Origin: Termitidicoccus mucosus
GTDB taxonomy: Bacteria > Verrucomicrobiota > Verrucomicrobiia > Opitutales > Opitutaceae
NCBI RefSeq assembly: GCF_038725785.1
Contig: NZ_CP109796.1
Location: forward strand, 124,001 to 188,000
Reading direction: 5' to 3'
DNA: 64,000 bases
This document shows positions 41,364 to 50,293 of this stretch, in pieces. Position 1 is the stretch's first letter. Every line of letters starts with the position of its first letter. The position numbers were made by a program, and so were the translations under genes. The notes beneath the pieces are model-generated. The model worked only from the letters and a program-made list of their open reading frames with translations. It had not been told where the DNA came from and did no database searches.

Positions 41364-42675
41364 TGTTGTCGGGTTGGCGACCGCCATCGTCGTAGGCCTT
41401 TTTGAGTTTTTCCAACTTTGCATCCGCATTCGGCATTCCTCTCAAATATTCTTTCAAAAGCGGGGCAATTTTTAATGTCCATAACTTATCGTAATTAGGC
41501 TCAATCACCACCTTGCTTTGTTCATCCTCCTTGCGAAAATAGGAACCGCCAATATGGTAAGCCGCATTCAGCTCCTCGATGTCTTCAATGGCGTTATTCA
41601 ACCACTTCATGCGCGCTTTGGTGGGCCCCAGCAGCCCCATGTTGGTTGCGCTATCATCCGCCGTGATTTCCCTGAAAACAAACCGCCGCCGCATGGCGAA
41701 ATCGAAACTCTCGACACTGCGGTCAATGTCGTTCATTGTGCCGATGATATAGACGTTTTTCGGGACAAAGAAGCCGTCTTTGAACTTATCTCCGTCCTGA
41801 ATCAGGTTTGCATACTGCGTCTGGACCTTGCCCTTTTCTCCGCGATACCCCCGGTCGATCGCGAAAAACAATTCGCCGAAAATCTTCGAGATTTCGCCAC
41901 GGTTGATTTCGTCTATGATAAAGACAAACTTTTCATCTGATTTGTCATCTGATTTGTCATCTGATTTGGATAAGGCATCTTTGCAAAATTGCTTAAAAAT
42001 ACCGTTTTTTAAATCAAAGCCGACATGACCGTTTTCGTTCTTCGGGCGCAATCCCTCCACAAAATCCGTGTAATCGTAGGATGGATGGAATTGAACGAAA
42101 CCCAAGCGCCGGTCGTTGTCTGGCAGTTTGTCATCATTGCCAAGTATCAACTTGGCGGCAACTTGTTTTGCCAAAAAAGTTTTACCCGTCCCCGGCGCAC
42201 CGGTCAGGATGATGTTGTGGTTTGCGGCGAGCAGGGACGTGATTTCATTTAGCATGGCATTTTGGTTGTTTTTTAAAATTTCTTCCTCAATTTGACGTTG
42301 CACTTCGCCTTTACCGATTCGCACACAACCTTTCTGCTCTTTATATTCTATGACATTCGCTGGCGGAAGGTCGTACCATTTAACCTCATAATAATAGATC
42401 TGTTTCAAATTTTTTTCGGGTATTTTTCCAATAAATTGAGCCTTTAACGCATCATTTAGAGGTTGGCCTTTTGCTTCGCCAATAATTCCTATCGCGAATA
42501 TCTTATATCCGTTTGCAAATGCGACTCTGTCATTGGGTTGGGGCTGAAATTCTTCTGGATCGAAAATGGCGATGTGATATTCCTTGAGTACATTATCATG
42601 GGGCGAAAGGTCTTCTCCATCAGGGCCTTTCCAATTACAACCTGTTTTATAATAATTCATGATACCGATTTTCAT
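41341..42675 (-). CDS. mcrB: McrB-like GTP-dependent AAA+ restriction subunit
   Basis: A 444-aa McrB homologue, the GTPase motor that translocates DNA in the McrBC restriction complex. The AAA+ core has Walker A GAPGTGKT (159-166), Walker B FVFIIDEINRGE, and TMNDIDRSV matching the family's MNxxD GTP-recognition motif, then FAMRRRF with the arginine finger. The N-terminal ~130 residues (MNYYKTGCNWKG...) are likely the DNA- or modification-recognition domain. A 12-bp tandem repeat (SDDKSDDKSDEK) lies just before Walker B. It is coupled to mcrC by overlap. Confidence 0.93.
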   Translation of the reverse strand: MKIGIMNYYKTGCNWKGPDGEDLSPHDNVLKEYHIAIFDPEEFQPQPNDRVAFANGYKIFAIGIIGEAKGQPLNDALKAQFIGKIPEKNLKQIYYYEVKWYDLPPANVIEYKEQKGCVRIGKGEVQRQIEEEILKNNQNAMLNEITSLLAANHNIILTGAPGTGKTFLAKQVAAKLILGNDDKLPDNDRRLGFVQFHPSYDYTDFVEGLRPKNENGHVGFDLKNGIFKQFCKDALSKSDDKSDDKSDEKFVFIIDEINRGEISKIFGELFFAIDRGYRGEKGKVQTQYANLIQDGDKFKDGFFVPKNVYIIGTMNDIDRSVESFDFAMRRRFVFREITADDSATNMGLLGPTKARMKWLNNAIEDIEELNAAYHIGGSYFRKEDEQSKVVIEPNYDKLWTLKIAPLLKEYLRGMPNADAKLEKLKKAYDDGGRQPDNNAAHDGQ

Positions 42676-43173
42676 TATTGTTCATTTAATTTGAAGACAC
42701 GCCCTAGAAATTTCTGAAAACTCGAAAGAGCGTTATGCTTTGATTCTTTCCTTCCGGCAACCAGTCCACTCTGTTTTTGTGAGCAAGGTCGTCAGGGATG
42801 TGTGTTTGGGATCATTGTGAGCGATGACGCTGAAGGCTAAGGACTCACGTTGCGTTGTTTTGGCATCGTCGGGAGCTCCGACGATTTGATAGTGTCTCGA
42901 CGCAAGGTGTTCAGTTTGCCAGCGAAATCTTTCGCGAGGTTTTGCTGTCCGTAAAAATCCAGTCTTTGCAAAGGCAATCATAGTTCGTGGAAGTTTCCAC
43001 CATAGGAATAAGGCATGTTGGGATGCAATAGTTTTCATTTAAGAGGGGAAAATTTTTGGTGTCTGGCGTTTTGTCATATCTTTTGAACGTGCGGGAAATG
43101 GCGTTTCTACCGCCTGCACCGGGGCAAAGGCGACGCGCGTCGCGGTCGCGCGCGGATGTGGTTGCATGGCGAT
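42676..43173. other. Gap between McrBC and AAA+ gene
   Basis: About 500 nt of AT-richer sequence upstream of mcrB. A 101-codon minus-strand reading frame (42733-43038, starting MKTIASQHALFLWWKLPRT) exists, but it shows no recognisable domain or clear ribosome binding site, so it is not called as a gene. No repeat or promoter was recognised. Confidence 0.4.
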
Positions 43174-45432
43174 TCACGAGCGGCTTCCGACCGTGCCGAA
43201 GCCGATGCGGCGGGCGGCGGAGCCGGTCTGTTTTTTGGCGTTGCTTTCGGTTTCGAGCGCCGCGAGGCGGTCGTTGTTGGTGATATCGCCGCCGAGATAA
43301 TACAAACCCTGGCGCGCGGTGCGGAAATCGCCGGGGGCGAGGTTGGGGATGGCCTCAAGGCGCGCCGCCTCGCCGGCGGTGAGCGGCGAGGAAAACATGC
43401 GCTCGAAGAAAAGTTCTTTCCCGGGGGAATCGAGATAGTCGAATTCCAGCTTGAAGGTAAAACGGCGGATGGCGGCGGGATCGAGATTTTGGGAGAAATT
43501 GGTGGCGGCGACGAGGATGCCGCCGAAATTTTCCATCTGCTGGAGGAGTTCGTTGACTTGCGTGACTTCCCAACTGCGGTTTGAGCGCTCGCGGTTTTGC
43601 AGGAGACCGTCTATTTCGTCGAGGAAGAGTATATATTTGCCGGCGCCGGCCTCGCGGAAGGCGGCGGCGATGTTCTGCTCGGTGCCGCCGACCCACTTTG
43701 AAAGCAAATCGCTGCCCATCCTGACGACAATTTTTGTGTCGAGTGTTTTGCCGAGATGCTTGACGAACTCGGTTTTGCCGGTGCCCGGAGGGCCGGAGAG
43801 GAGGACGTTCATGCGCGGGCGGTCGGGCGAGGCGGGCGCGGGTTCGGACTGGAAGCGGCGGAAGGCGGCGATGATGCGGTCGAGTTTGACGGCGCTTTTT
43901 ATATTCAGGCCGTCGAGTGTGTAATCCTTCGCCGGGAGCAGGGCGGTGTTCGCGGATTTGATATCCAGCAATTCGCAATGCGGGACAATCAGTTTTTCGA
44001 CCAGCACGGGAGCCTCGTTTTTTTCAGGGGCGAGGGCGGCGATATTTTGCAGCACGAGCGAGACGCCGCCGGCACTGGTTTCGTAGTCGCCGGCGAATTT
44101 TTCGAGCGCGATGTCGTCGAATAGATTCTCCAATTTGTGTTTCCGGACATTGTTTTTCCAAATCGCGAGACGCTGGACGTCGTTTAGCTTGTCAAAGCGG
44201 ATGGAATAATCGAAGCGGCGGCGGTTCGATTCGTCGAGCTCGCCGGAGGGAGTGTTTGTAATCCACACGACGGTTGCCTTTATGGTGTCGAGCACGGCGT
44301 TGAGACGCCCCTTGTCGCCGGCACCGGACTGGGCGGAATCGGAAAATATTCCAAGCAAGCCGCCGGAGCCGGCGCGGCGGAGCATGTCGTCGGCCTCGTC
44401 GACAATTATTATTCCGCGCCCGGCACGGATGCGACTGGCGCAGAGTTGGAGCGCGCCGAAGCGGAAGGCGGTGTGGCTGACGTGGCCGCCATCCCGGTCG
44501 GTTTTGCCTTGGGCGATTTCGTGGCACTCCATGTTTAATTCGCGGGCGAGGCTGCGGGCGAAGCTGGTTTTGCCCGTGCCCGGCTCTCCGTGGAGTAGGA
44601 TGTTGAGTCCGCGCTCCGGCGCGCGGGCGAGAACGAGGCGTTTCAGGAGGGCGCCGTGTTTTTCAGCAAGCTCGCCGTAAAAATCCCACGGCAGGGTTTC
44701 GCCGTCGTGTTTGGCATAAAAGTGGCTGGCAAGCGGGTTGTTGTCGGCACCGACAAGAAAACCGTGGAGCACGGAGTTGAAATCAAAATCGCGGTCAATG
44801 CAGCCATAGCGTTGCAATTTTGCGTCGGGAGAGAGAATGTGGCGAACTTCGTGGATGCCATGGTCGAGGCATTGGGCGATAAAATTTATTTTTCTACGGG
44901 GGGCGATGGACCGGGGGCAAGCCTCTGGCAGGGCAAGGAAGTTGTCGTTGATAAAATAAAGCACGAGCAGGGTGTCGCGCTCCATCTCGGAGAGAAGAAG
45001 CGTGGCCTGCAATTCCTCCAGACGATGCTCAAAAATGTCTTTTTCACGCACGGTGGCAGCGGGCGTGTCGAGCAAGTTTAATATGATGCTCCGCATTTTG
45101 TCATGGCTCAGGCTGTTCCACGTTTCCTGAAAGAAGCCCGTCAGATGCTGGCGCAGATATTTTTTCGAGGCACCGGTGTCATGACCCGTTGCATCCGCCT
45201 CGGCGGGATAGAGCGTTTCCAGGAGGATGTCAGCGTGGAGTGCGCGTAATTCATCCCCGGAAAATGCGGCCTTGAAGTGACGCACCACGTCCGTCCACGC
45301 GACGGCGTCACGCAGTGGATTGAAGGCATCATCGTCAGTAATTTTGTCGTTATGGTTGCGGATGAAGTTGCGGAAAAATTCGATGGACTTCAATTTGATG
45401 AATTCGTTTTTTTCGAACTGGTAGGTGCTCAT
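43174..45432 (-). CDS. Tandem AAA+ ATPase (defence-associated type)
   Basis: A 752-aa protein with two AAA+ modules. The first has Walker A GEPGTGKTS (about 281-289) and Walker B IIIVDEADD. The second has GPPGTGKTE (about 547-555), KWVGGTEQNIAAAFREA, Walker B ILFLDEIDG and RRFTFKLEF with an arginine finger. The second module is CDC48/FtsH-like; the first has NTPSGELDESNRRRFD. The first ~230 residues are unlike known domains. It is divergent from a WYL regulator 139 nt away. This arrangement is seen in defence-type loci, but the activity is unknown. Confidence 0.85.
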   Translation of the reverse strand: MSTYQFEKNEFIKLKSIEFFRNFIRNHNDKITDDDAFNPLRDAVAWTDVVRHFKAAFSGDELRALHADILLETLYPAEADATGHDTGASKKYLRQHLTGFFQETWNSLSHDKMRSIILNLLDTPAATVREKDIFEHRLEELQATLLLSEMERDTLLVLYFINDNFLALPEACPRSIAPRRKINFIAQCLDHGIHEVRHILSPDAKLQRYGCIDRDFDFNSVLHGFLVGADNNPLASHFYAKHDGETLPWDFYGELAEKHGALLKRLVLARAPERGLNILLHGEPGTGKTSFARSLARELNMECHEIAQGKTDRDGGHVSHTAFRFGALQLCASRIRAGRGIIIVDEADDMLRRAGSGGLLGIFSDSAQSGAGDKGRLNAVLDTIKATVVWITNTPSGELDESNRRRFDYSIRFDKLNDVQRLAIWKNNVRKHKLENLFDDIALEKFAGDYETSAGGVSLVLQNIAALAPEKNEAPVLVEKLIVPHCELLDIKSANTALLPAKDYTLDGLNIKSAVKLDRIIAAFRRFQSEPAPASPDRPRMNVLLSGPPGTGKTEFVKHLGKTLDTKIVVRMGSDLLSKWVGGTEQNIAAAFREAGAGKYILFLDEIDGLLQNRERSNRSWEVTQVNELLQQMENFGGILVAATNFSQNLDPAAIRRFTFKLEFDYLDSPGKELFFERMFSSPLTAGEAARLEAIPNLAPGDFRTARQGLYYLGGDITNNDRLAALETESNAKKQTGSAARRIGFGTVGSRS

Positions 45433-45533
45433 GTGAAGGGAAGTTTATACAAGTTGCGGATGGCCGGTTTGCGACGCTGGTCGGGTCGGGACGGCATATG
45501 AAATTTACGCCAGTTGGTTATAGCAAATTTGAT

Positions 45534-45550
45534 TGGACAAAGACTGTCCA
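45534..45550. promoter_or_regulatory. TGGACA-N5-TGTCCA palindrome, likely operator
   Basis: A perfect 6-5-6 palindrome (TGGACA 45534-45539, TGTCCA 45545-45550) sits in the 139-nt divergent region between the AAA+ ATPase and the WYL regulator, 21 nt before the WYL start. Location and symmetry fit autoregulation by a dimeric WYL protein; this is inference. Confidence 0.45.
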
Positions 45551-45571
45551 GGGTGAGAAAAATGCGTTTTT

Positions 45572-46618
45572 ATGAAAAAAAATCCTATCAGACGGGATGT
45601 GCCGGGGAAGCCGGTGCCGGCACCGGCGGAGGAGCGGGAATTGCGGTCGCGCCCGCCGATGAGGCGGATGATGGAAATTCACGGGCGGTTGCAGGCGGGG
45701 CGGTTTCCGAACGCGCCGGCACTGGCCCGGGAGCTGGAGGTGTCGGAAAAAACCGTGCGGCGCGATTTGGAATACATGCGCGATTCGCTGGGGCTGCCTG
45801 TGGAGTATGACGGGGCGCGGCGGGGGTTTTATTATTCGGGGACGGTGGAGAGTTTTCCGCTGGTGAAAATCAGCGAGGGGGAGTTGCTGGGGCTGTTGGT
45901 GGCGCGGCAGGCGGCGGAGGCGTTTCGAGGGACGCCGTTCGCGGGGACGATTGAGGGCGCGCTGAAAAAGCTCGCGGCGGGACTGACGGACGAGGTGAGC
46001 GTGCGCGCGGAGGATTTGGGCGCGGCGATTTCGTTTCGCAACAAGGGCGCGACGCGGATGGACGCGGATTTTTTGCGCACGAGCGCGGTGGCGGCGCAGG
46101 CGGTGCTGGCGCGTGAGGAACTGGAGTTTTTATATATAAAACCGCTGGCGCGCGAGGCGGCGCGGCGGCGTGTGCAACCGTATCATTTGGCGTGCCTGCA
46201 TGGACTGTGGTATCTCGTCGGCTGGGATTTGGCGCGGGAGGGCTGGCGGATGTTCGGGGTGACGCGGATGCGCGAGGCGAGGGCGACAGGGAAAGGTTTT
46301 GGGCGAAAATCCGATTTTTCCCCGGAGAAATTTTTCGGAGGGAGTTTCGGACTGTGGAAGAGCGGGAGGGAGACGCGGGTGCGCGTGCATTTCGACGCTT
46401 ATACGAGCGCGCTGGCGCGGGAACGCTTTTGGCATGAGTCGCAGGAGATTTTCGAGCAAAAGGACGGAACGCTGGAAATGGAGTTGACCGTGGGCGGCCT
46501 CGATGAGGCGGCGGCATGGGTGCTCGGCTTCGCGGGCGGGGCGCGGGCGGTGAGGCCGGCGGGCTTTGTGGAGGCGGTGCGCGCGGCGGCAAAGCGGGTG
46601 GCGGAGGCGCACGAGTGA
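45572..46618 (+). CDS. WYL-domain transcriptional regulator
   Basis: A 348-aa regulator. Residues 35-90 form a DeoR/HTH-11 winged helix (FPNAPALARELEVSEKTVRR). The WYL core follows with EELEFLYIKP, RVQPYHLACLHGLWYLVGWD (the W-Y-L region) and a C-terminal WCX-like domain. WYL proteins bind nucleic-acid-type ligands and control CRISPR, BREX and other defence genes. The divergent double AAA+ ATPase is the likely target. Confidence 0.93.
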   Translation: MKKNPIRRDVPGKPVPAPAEERELRSRPPMRRMMEIHGRLQAGRFPNAPALARELEVSEKTVRRDLEYMRDSLGLPVEYDGARRGFYYSGTVESFPLVKISEGELLGLLVARQAAEAFRGTPFAGTIEGALKKLAAGLTDEVSVRAEDLGAAISFRNKGATRMDADFLRTSAVAAQAVLAREELEFLYIKPLAREAARRRVQPYHLACLHGLWYLVGWDLAREGWRMFGVTRMREARATGKGFGRKSDFSPEKFFGGSFGLWKSGRETRVRVHFDAYTSALARERFWHESQEIFEQKDGTLEMELTVGGLDEAAAWVLGFAGGARAVRPAGFVEAVRAAAKRVAEAHE

Positions 46619-47023
46619 GCGCACAGATGCGACGGCGGGCGGGGCCGCGCCAGTGCACGGTGCTCCGGTGGCCCGCCTCCAGAGACCACTTCCCGCTCCG
46701 CCAAAACCGAATTTTTTCACCCGCAAAACATACCTGCATCCATCTTTGCCACCGGTCCGGACGGAAGCATCTCCCTTTGCCCCGCGTGGAACTTCGCGGA
46801 TATCTTGCGAATTACCCCCGAGCGCTCTCCGCAAAAAACGTCTCTTCATCCCTCCCAAAAATGCCCGGAAAAACCAAAATCTTCGCCAACTATTTCGCCC
46901 GAAATCCCGTCAACCCTTCCGCTCAAAAAAAACTCTGCCCACCAATCCGCATGCCCTGCAGCCGAATCAGCGCTGCTTCGCCAAGTCAACCGTATCGCCT
47001 CCGAAGCTTCCTAATGAAAAACA
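46619..47023. other. Gap between WYL gene and addB
   Basis: About 400 nt. Overlapping reading frames cross it, but none shows conserved sequence or sensible start signals. It holds the promoter for the addB-addA operon, not identified. A short GC inverted pair (ggcgggc... gcccgcc) lies near 46632-46678. Confidence 0.4.
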
Positions 47024-50000
47024 ATGAAACTCGAATTTCTCCCGCCTGAAGAAGGAAAACCACTTGTCCGCGCCGTCGCCGACTGGCTTTGGAAAAAACG
47101 CGTTTCGTCTGCCGGCGCCAGTGCCGCTGCGCTCGACCATTTGCTTGTTGCCGTTCCAACGCGGCAGGCGGGGCGGCGACTGGCGTTTGCGCTCGTTGAA
47201 AAGGCGCGCGCCGGCGTCGGCACGGGTGCTTGTATTCCACCGGTTTTCAAGACACCGTCCGCGCTTCTTTCACCGGAGGAAAATCCCGCTGAAAACAAAA
47301 ACGCCAGCGACGCCGATGTTGTCGCCGCCCGCGCCGCCACTTCCGCTGAAAGCAACGCGCTTCTCGCCTCGCTGCTCGCGTCGGGGGGGGCACTCACGTG
47401 CGAAAATTTTTCCGCAATTTTTCCGCAAAAAGCCGATGGCGGTATTGCTGAACTTTCGTTTTCCGCCGCGCTCGGCGTCGCCCGCCAACTCCACGATCTC
47501 TGGGGCATCCTCGCCGACGGTGCGCTCAACTTCACCGCCGTTTCCGAAAAACTTCCGCCCGACCACGCCGACGCCGTCCGCTGGCGCGAACTCGCCTCGC
47601 TCGAAAAAATCTTCCTCGAAAAACTCGCCGCTCACAATCTCCGCCACGCCGACGCCTCGCTCGCCGACATCATCAAAAACCCAAAACTGCCCGACGACTG
47701 CCTCAATGCCGTCGGCGCCTCCATCAACGAAATTGTCCTCGCCGCGCATCCGGGCGCCACGCCCGCGCTTTGTGGTTTTCTCAAAAATCTCGCCGAAAAA
47801 ACCGGCGTCAAATTCACCATTCTCGTCCACGCGTGCGAAAATGAGCGCGGATTTTTCGATGAATTTGGCCGTCCGAAAAAATTCACCGCCGTCACCGAAA
47901 CACGACCGCTCGGCTCAGCCGCGCACAAACTCCCACTCGACGACGAGCAACAAATCGAACTCGCCGCCGACGCCGAACACCAGGCCCGTGCCGCTGCCAA
48001 CTTCGTCGCCGCATGCATCAGCGGCACCGGCGCCGGCAAAAAAAAATCCGTCGCGCTCGGCAACGCCGACGCCGAAATATTCAACCACCTCGCCGCCGCC
48101 TTTCTCGCGCGCGGCGTGACACTCCGCAACCCCGCGAGCTTCCCCGTGCGCGCCACCGCTCTCGGCCGCCTCGCCGCGCAGGCCGTTGAACTCTGCCATC
48201 TCCGCGAAAACACCCCGGCCGAAATCCTCTCGGCCTTCCTGCGCGGCGCCGACGTCCGCACCTGGCTCGCCGGAAAAAACATCCGCGTCTCCGCCGTGCT
48301 CGGCGAGTTTGACAAACTCCAAAACGACCACCTCCCGCGCACCTTCGCCGGCGTGTCAAGATATGCCGCGCTCGCCGCCGTGCGCCGCGCCGCCGAAGAA
48401 CAAAAACTTTCCTCGCTCGCATCCGCCCTCGAAGCAATCCGAGCCCTCACCGGCGTCGGCGCCGCGCTGCCAGCGCGCGTGGGAAAATTTCTCGCCGAAA
48501 TTTTCGCCAACTTTTCCCCCGACGAAAAAATCCCCGGCCACCGCGAACTCGCCGCCGCGGCGGCGGAAGTTTCCGAAATTTTCAAAGAATTTTCCGACTC
48601 AAAACTCCTTCGCGAAATCATCACCGGCACCGGTGCCGCCGCGCAAAACGGCACGCGCGTCCCGCCTGCAAAAATTGCCGGAGCCGCCGGCGCCGAAGAA
48701 GAGGAACGCGCCGCCGCGCTCCTCAAAACGCTCCTCGAAAAAACCGCGTTTTCCCTCGAACCCGACGCCCCCAACACCCTCGCCGTCGAGGGCTGGGTCG
48801 AACTCGCGTGGGCGCCCGAAGACGCGCTCGTCATCACCGGCCTCAACGAGGGCTGCGTCCCCGAAACCGTCACCGCGCACGCCTTCCTGCCCGACTCGCT
48901 CCGTTCCGCTCTCGACCTCCCGTGCAACGAGACCCGCCTCGCGCGCGACTGGCTCCTCCTCCGCTCCATGCTCGCTCCGCGCGCGCCGGAAGATGTCCGC
49001 CTCCTCCTCGCGCGCGTGAACACCCGCGCCGACGCCCTCAAACCCTCGCGCATCCTCTTCACAGGGACCGGTGACGGCGCCGCCGCCGACAAAATTTTCG
49101 CCGCCCGCGCCGCCAGACTTTTCAAAGACGCCGACTCCCCCGCGCCCGCCCCCGCCCGTTCGCTTCCCCCCGCTTGGCGCCTGAACCTCCCGCTTCCCGG
49201 CACGGGTGACGCCGCCGGCTTCTTTGAATCGAGCTCCGAAAAATCCAAACATGGCCTCCCCTGCGTCAGTGTCACCGCGCTCAAGGATTACATTGCGTGC
49301 CCCTTCGCGTTTTTCCTGAAACACGTTTTGAAAATGGAAGCGGTTGACTACCGCGCCGCCGAACTCGACGAACTCGCCTTCGGCAGTATCGCGCACGAAG
49401 TGCTCGAAGCGTTCGCGAAATCTCCCGCCGCCAGTGCCGGCGACGCCGAGAAAATCGCCGGCTTTCTCCACGAAAAAACCGACGCGCTTTTCGCGGAAAA
49501 ATTTGGCGCGGAACTCACCGCCGTTCTCCAGCTCCAGCGCGGGGAATTGAAAAAACGCCTCGGCTTTTTCGCCCGACAACAGGCCGGTGCCGTTGCCGGC
49601 GGCTGGGCAATCGTCGCCGCCGAGCGGCATTTCACGCTCCCGTTTTCCGCGCACGGTTTTGAAATCCACGGAAAAGTTGACCGCGTTGACCGCAACAAAA
49701 ACACCGGCGAGTTTCGCATTCTCGATTACAAAACGTGGAACAAAAAGAAAGACGCCGACGAGGATGTTTACGACACAAGCAAGATCGCGCTTGCCTACGC
49801 TGACGAGCGCCGATGCCCCAGTTTCGTTGTGTCGCCGGCCAAACCCAAAGGAAAATCGAAATCCGCCGCATGGTCCGACCTCCAGCTTCCCCTCTACCTT
49901 CGCGCCGCGCAAACGGGCGCATTGCTCGAAGACGCCGGCGCAGGCGGCATTGGCGCGCGAATTGTCCCCGTAGGAGCGATCGTCTCCTGCGCGCACTTTG

Positions 50001-50293
50001 CGCTCGGTCGTTCGGAAGAAGATTCCGGTTTGAGCGACTATGACCAGCGCGTTTTCGACGACCCCTCGGTTGACGGCACGCTTGATGTCATTCTTTCGCG
50101 CATCGCTGCCGGAATTTTTTGGCCGCCGTTGAAACGAAAATATCCGCCGCTTGAAAATTTCAAGCCGCTCTTTCTCGGCCTTTCCGAAGAGGAAATTGCC
50201 GCGGGCATCAGCGAACCGTGGGTCGCCGATCAGGAACAACGCATCGCAATCTGGGACGCCGCGCGCGCCGCGAACAAGGAGGAACAAAAATGA
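47024..50293 (+). CDS. addB: AddB-like subunit of AddAB helicase-nuclease
   Basis: A 1,089-aa PD-(D/E)XK nuclease-family protein. The N-terminal part (LLVAVPTRQAGRRLAFAL) corresponds to the inactive helicase-like region of AddB. The C-terminal RecB-type nuclease carries VSVTALKDYIACPFAFFLKH, GSIAHEVLEAF, GKVDRVDRN and ILDYKTW (Asp901, Lys903), with LQLPLYLR as the final family motif. The cysteines that form the Fe-S cluster in AddB were not clearly recognised. Stop and start codons overlap (ATGA) with addA, so the two are translationally coupled. It is a complete gene, unlike the fragment at 39448. Confidence 0.85.
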   Translation: MKLEFLPPEEGKPLVRAVADWLWKKRVSSAGASAAALDHLLVAVPTRQAGRRLAFALVEKARAGVGTGACIPPVFKTPSALLSPEENPAENKNASDADVVAARAATSAESNALLASLLASGGALTCENFSAIFPQKADGGIAELSFSAALGVARQLHDLWGILADGALNFTAVSEKLPPDHADAVRWRELASLEKIFLEKLAAHNLRHADASLADIIKNPKLPDDCLNAVGASINEIVLAAHPGATPALCGFLKNLAEKTGVKFTILVHACENERGFFDEFGRPKKFTAVTETRPLGSAAHKLPLDDEQQIELAADAEHQARAAANFVAACISGTGAGKKKSVALGNADAEIFNHLAAAFLARGVTLRNPASFPVRATALGRLAAQAVELCHLRENTPAEILSAFLRGADVRTWLAGKNIRVSAVLGEFDKLQNDHLPRTFAGVSRYAALAAVRRAAEEQKLSSLASALEAIRALTGVGAALPARVGKFLAEIFANFSPDEKIPGHRELAAAAAEVSEIFKEFSDSKLLREIITGTGAAAQNGTRVPPAKIAGAAGAEEEERAAALLKTLLEKTAFSLEPDAPNTLAVEGWVELAWAPEDALVITGLNEGCVPETVTAHAFLPDSLRSALDLPCNETRLARDWLLLRSMLAPRAPEDVRLLLARVNTRADALKPSRILFTGTGDGAAADKIFAARAARLFKDADSPAPAPARSLPPAWRLNLPLPGTGDAAGFFESSSEKSKHGLPCVSVTALKDYIACPFAFFLKHVLKMEAVDYRAAELDELAFGSIAHEVLEAFAKSPAASAGDAEKIAGFLHEKTDALFAEKFGAELTAVLQLQRGELKKRLGFFARQQAGAVAGGWAIVAAERHFTLPFSAHGFEIHGKVDRVDRNKNTGEFRILDYKTWNKKKDADEDVYDTSKIALAYADERRCPSFVVSPAKPKGKSKSAAWSDLQLPLYLRAAQTGALLEDAGAGGIGARIVPVGAIVSCAHFALGRSEEDSGLSDYDQRVFDDPSVDGTLDVILSRIAAGIFWPPLKRKYPPLENFKPLFLGLSEEEIAAGISEPWVADQEQRIAIWDAARAANKEEQK

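Noticed and set aside
42733-43038. 101-codon minus-strand frame between mcrB and the AAA+ gene
   Set aside because: No domain, no evident ribosome binding site and no conserved look; left as undetermined.
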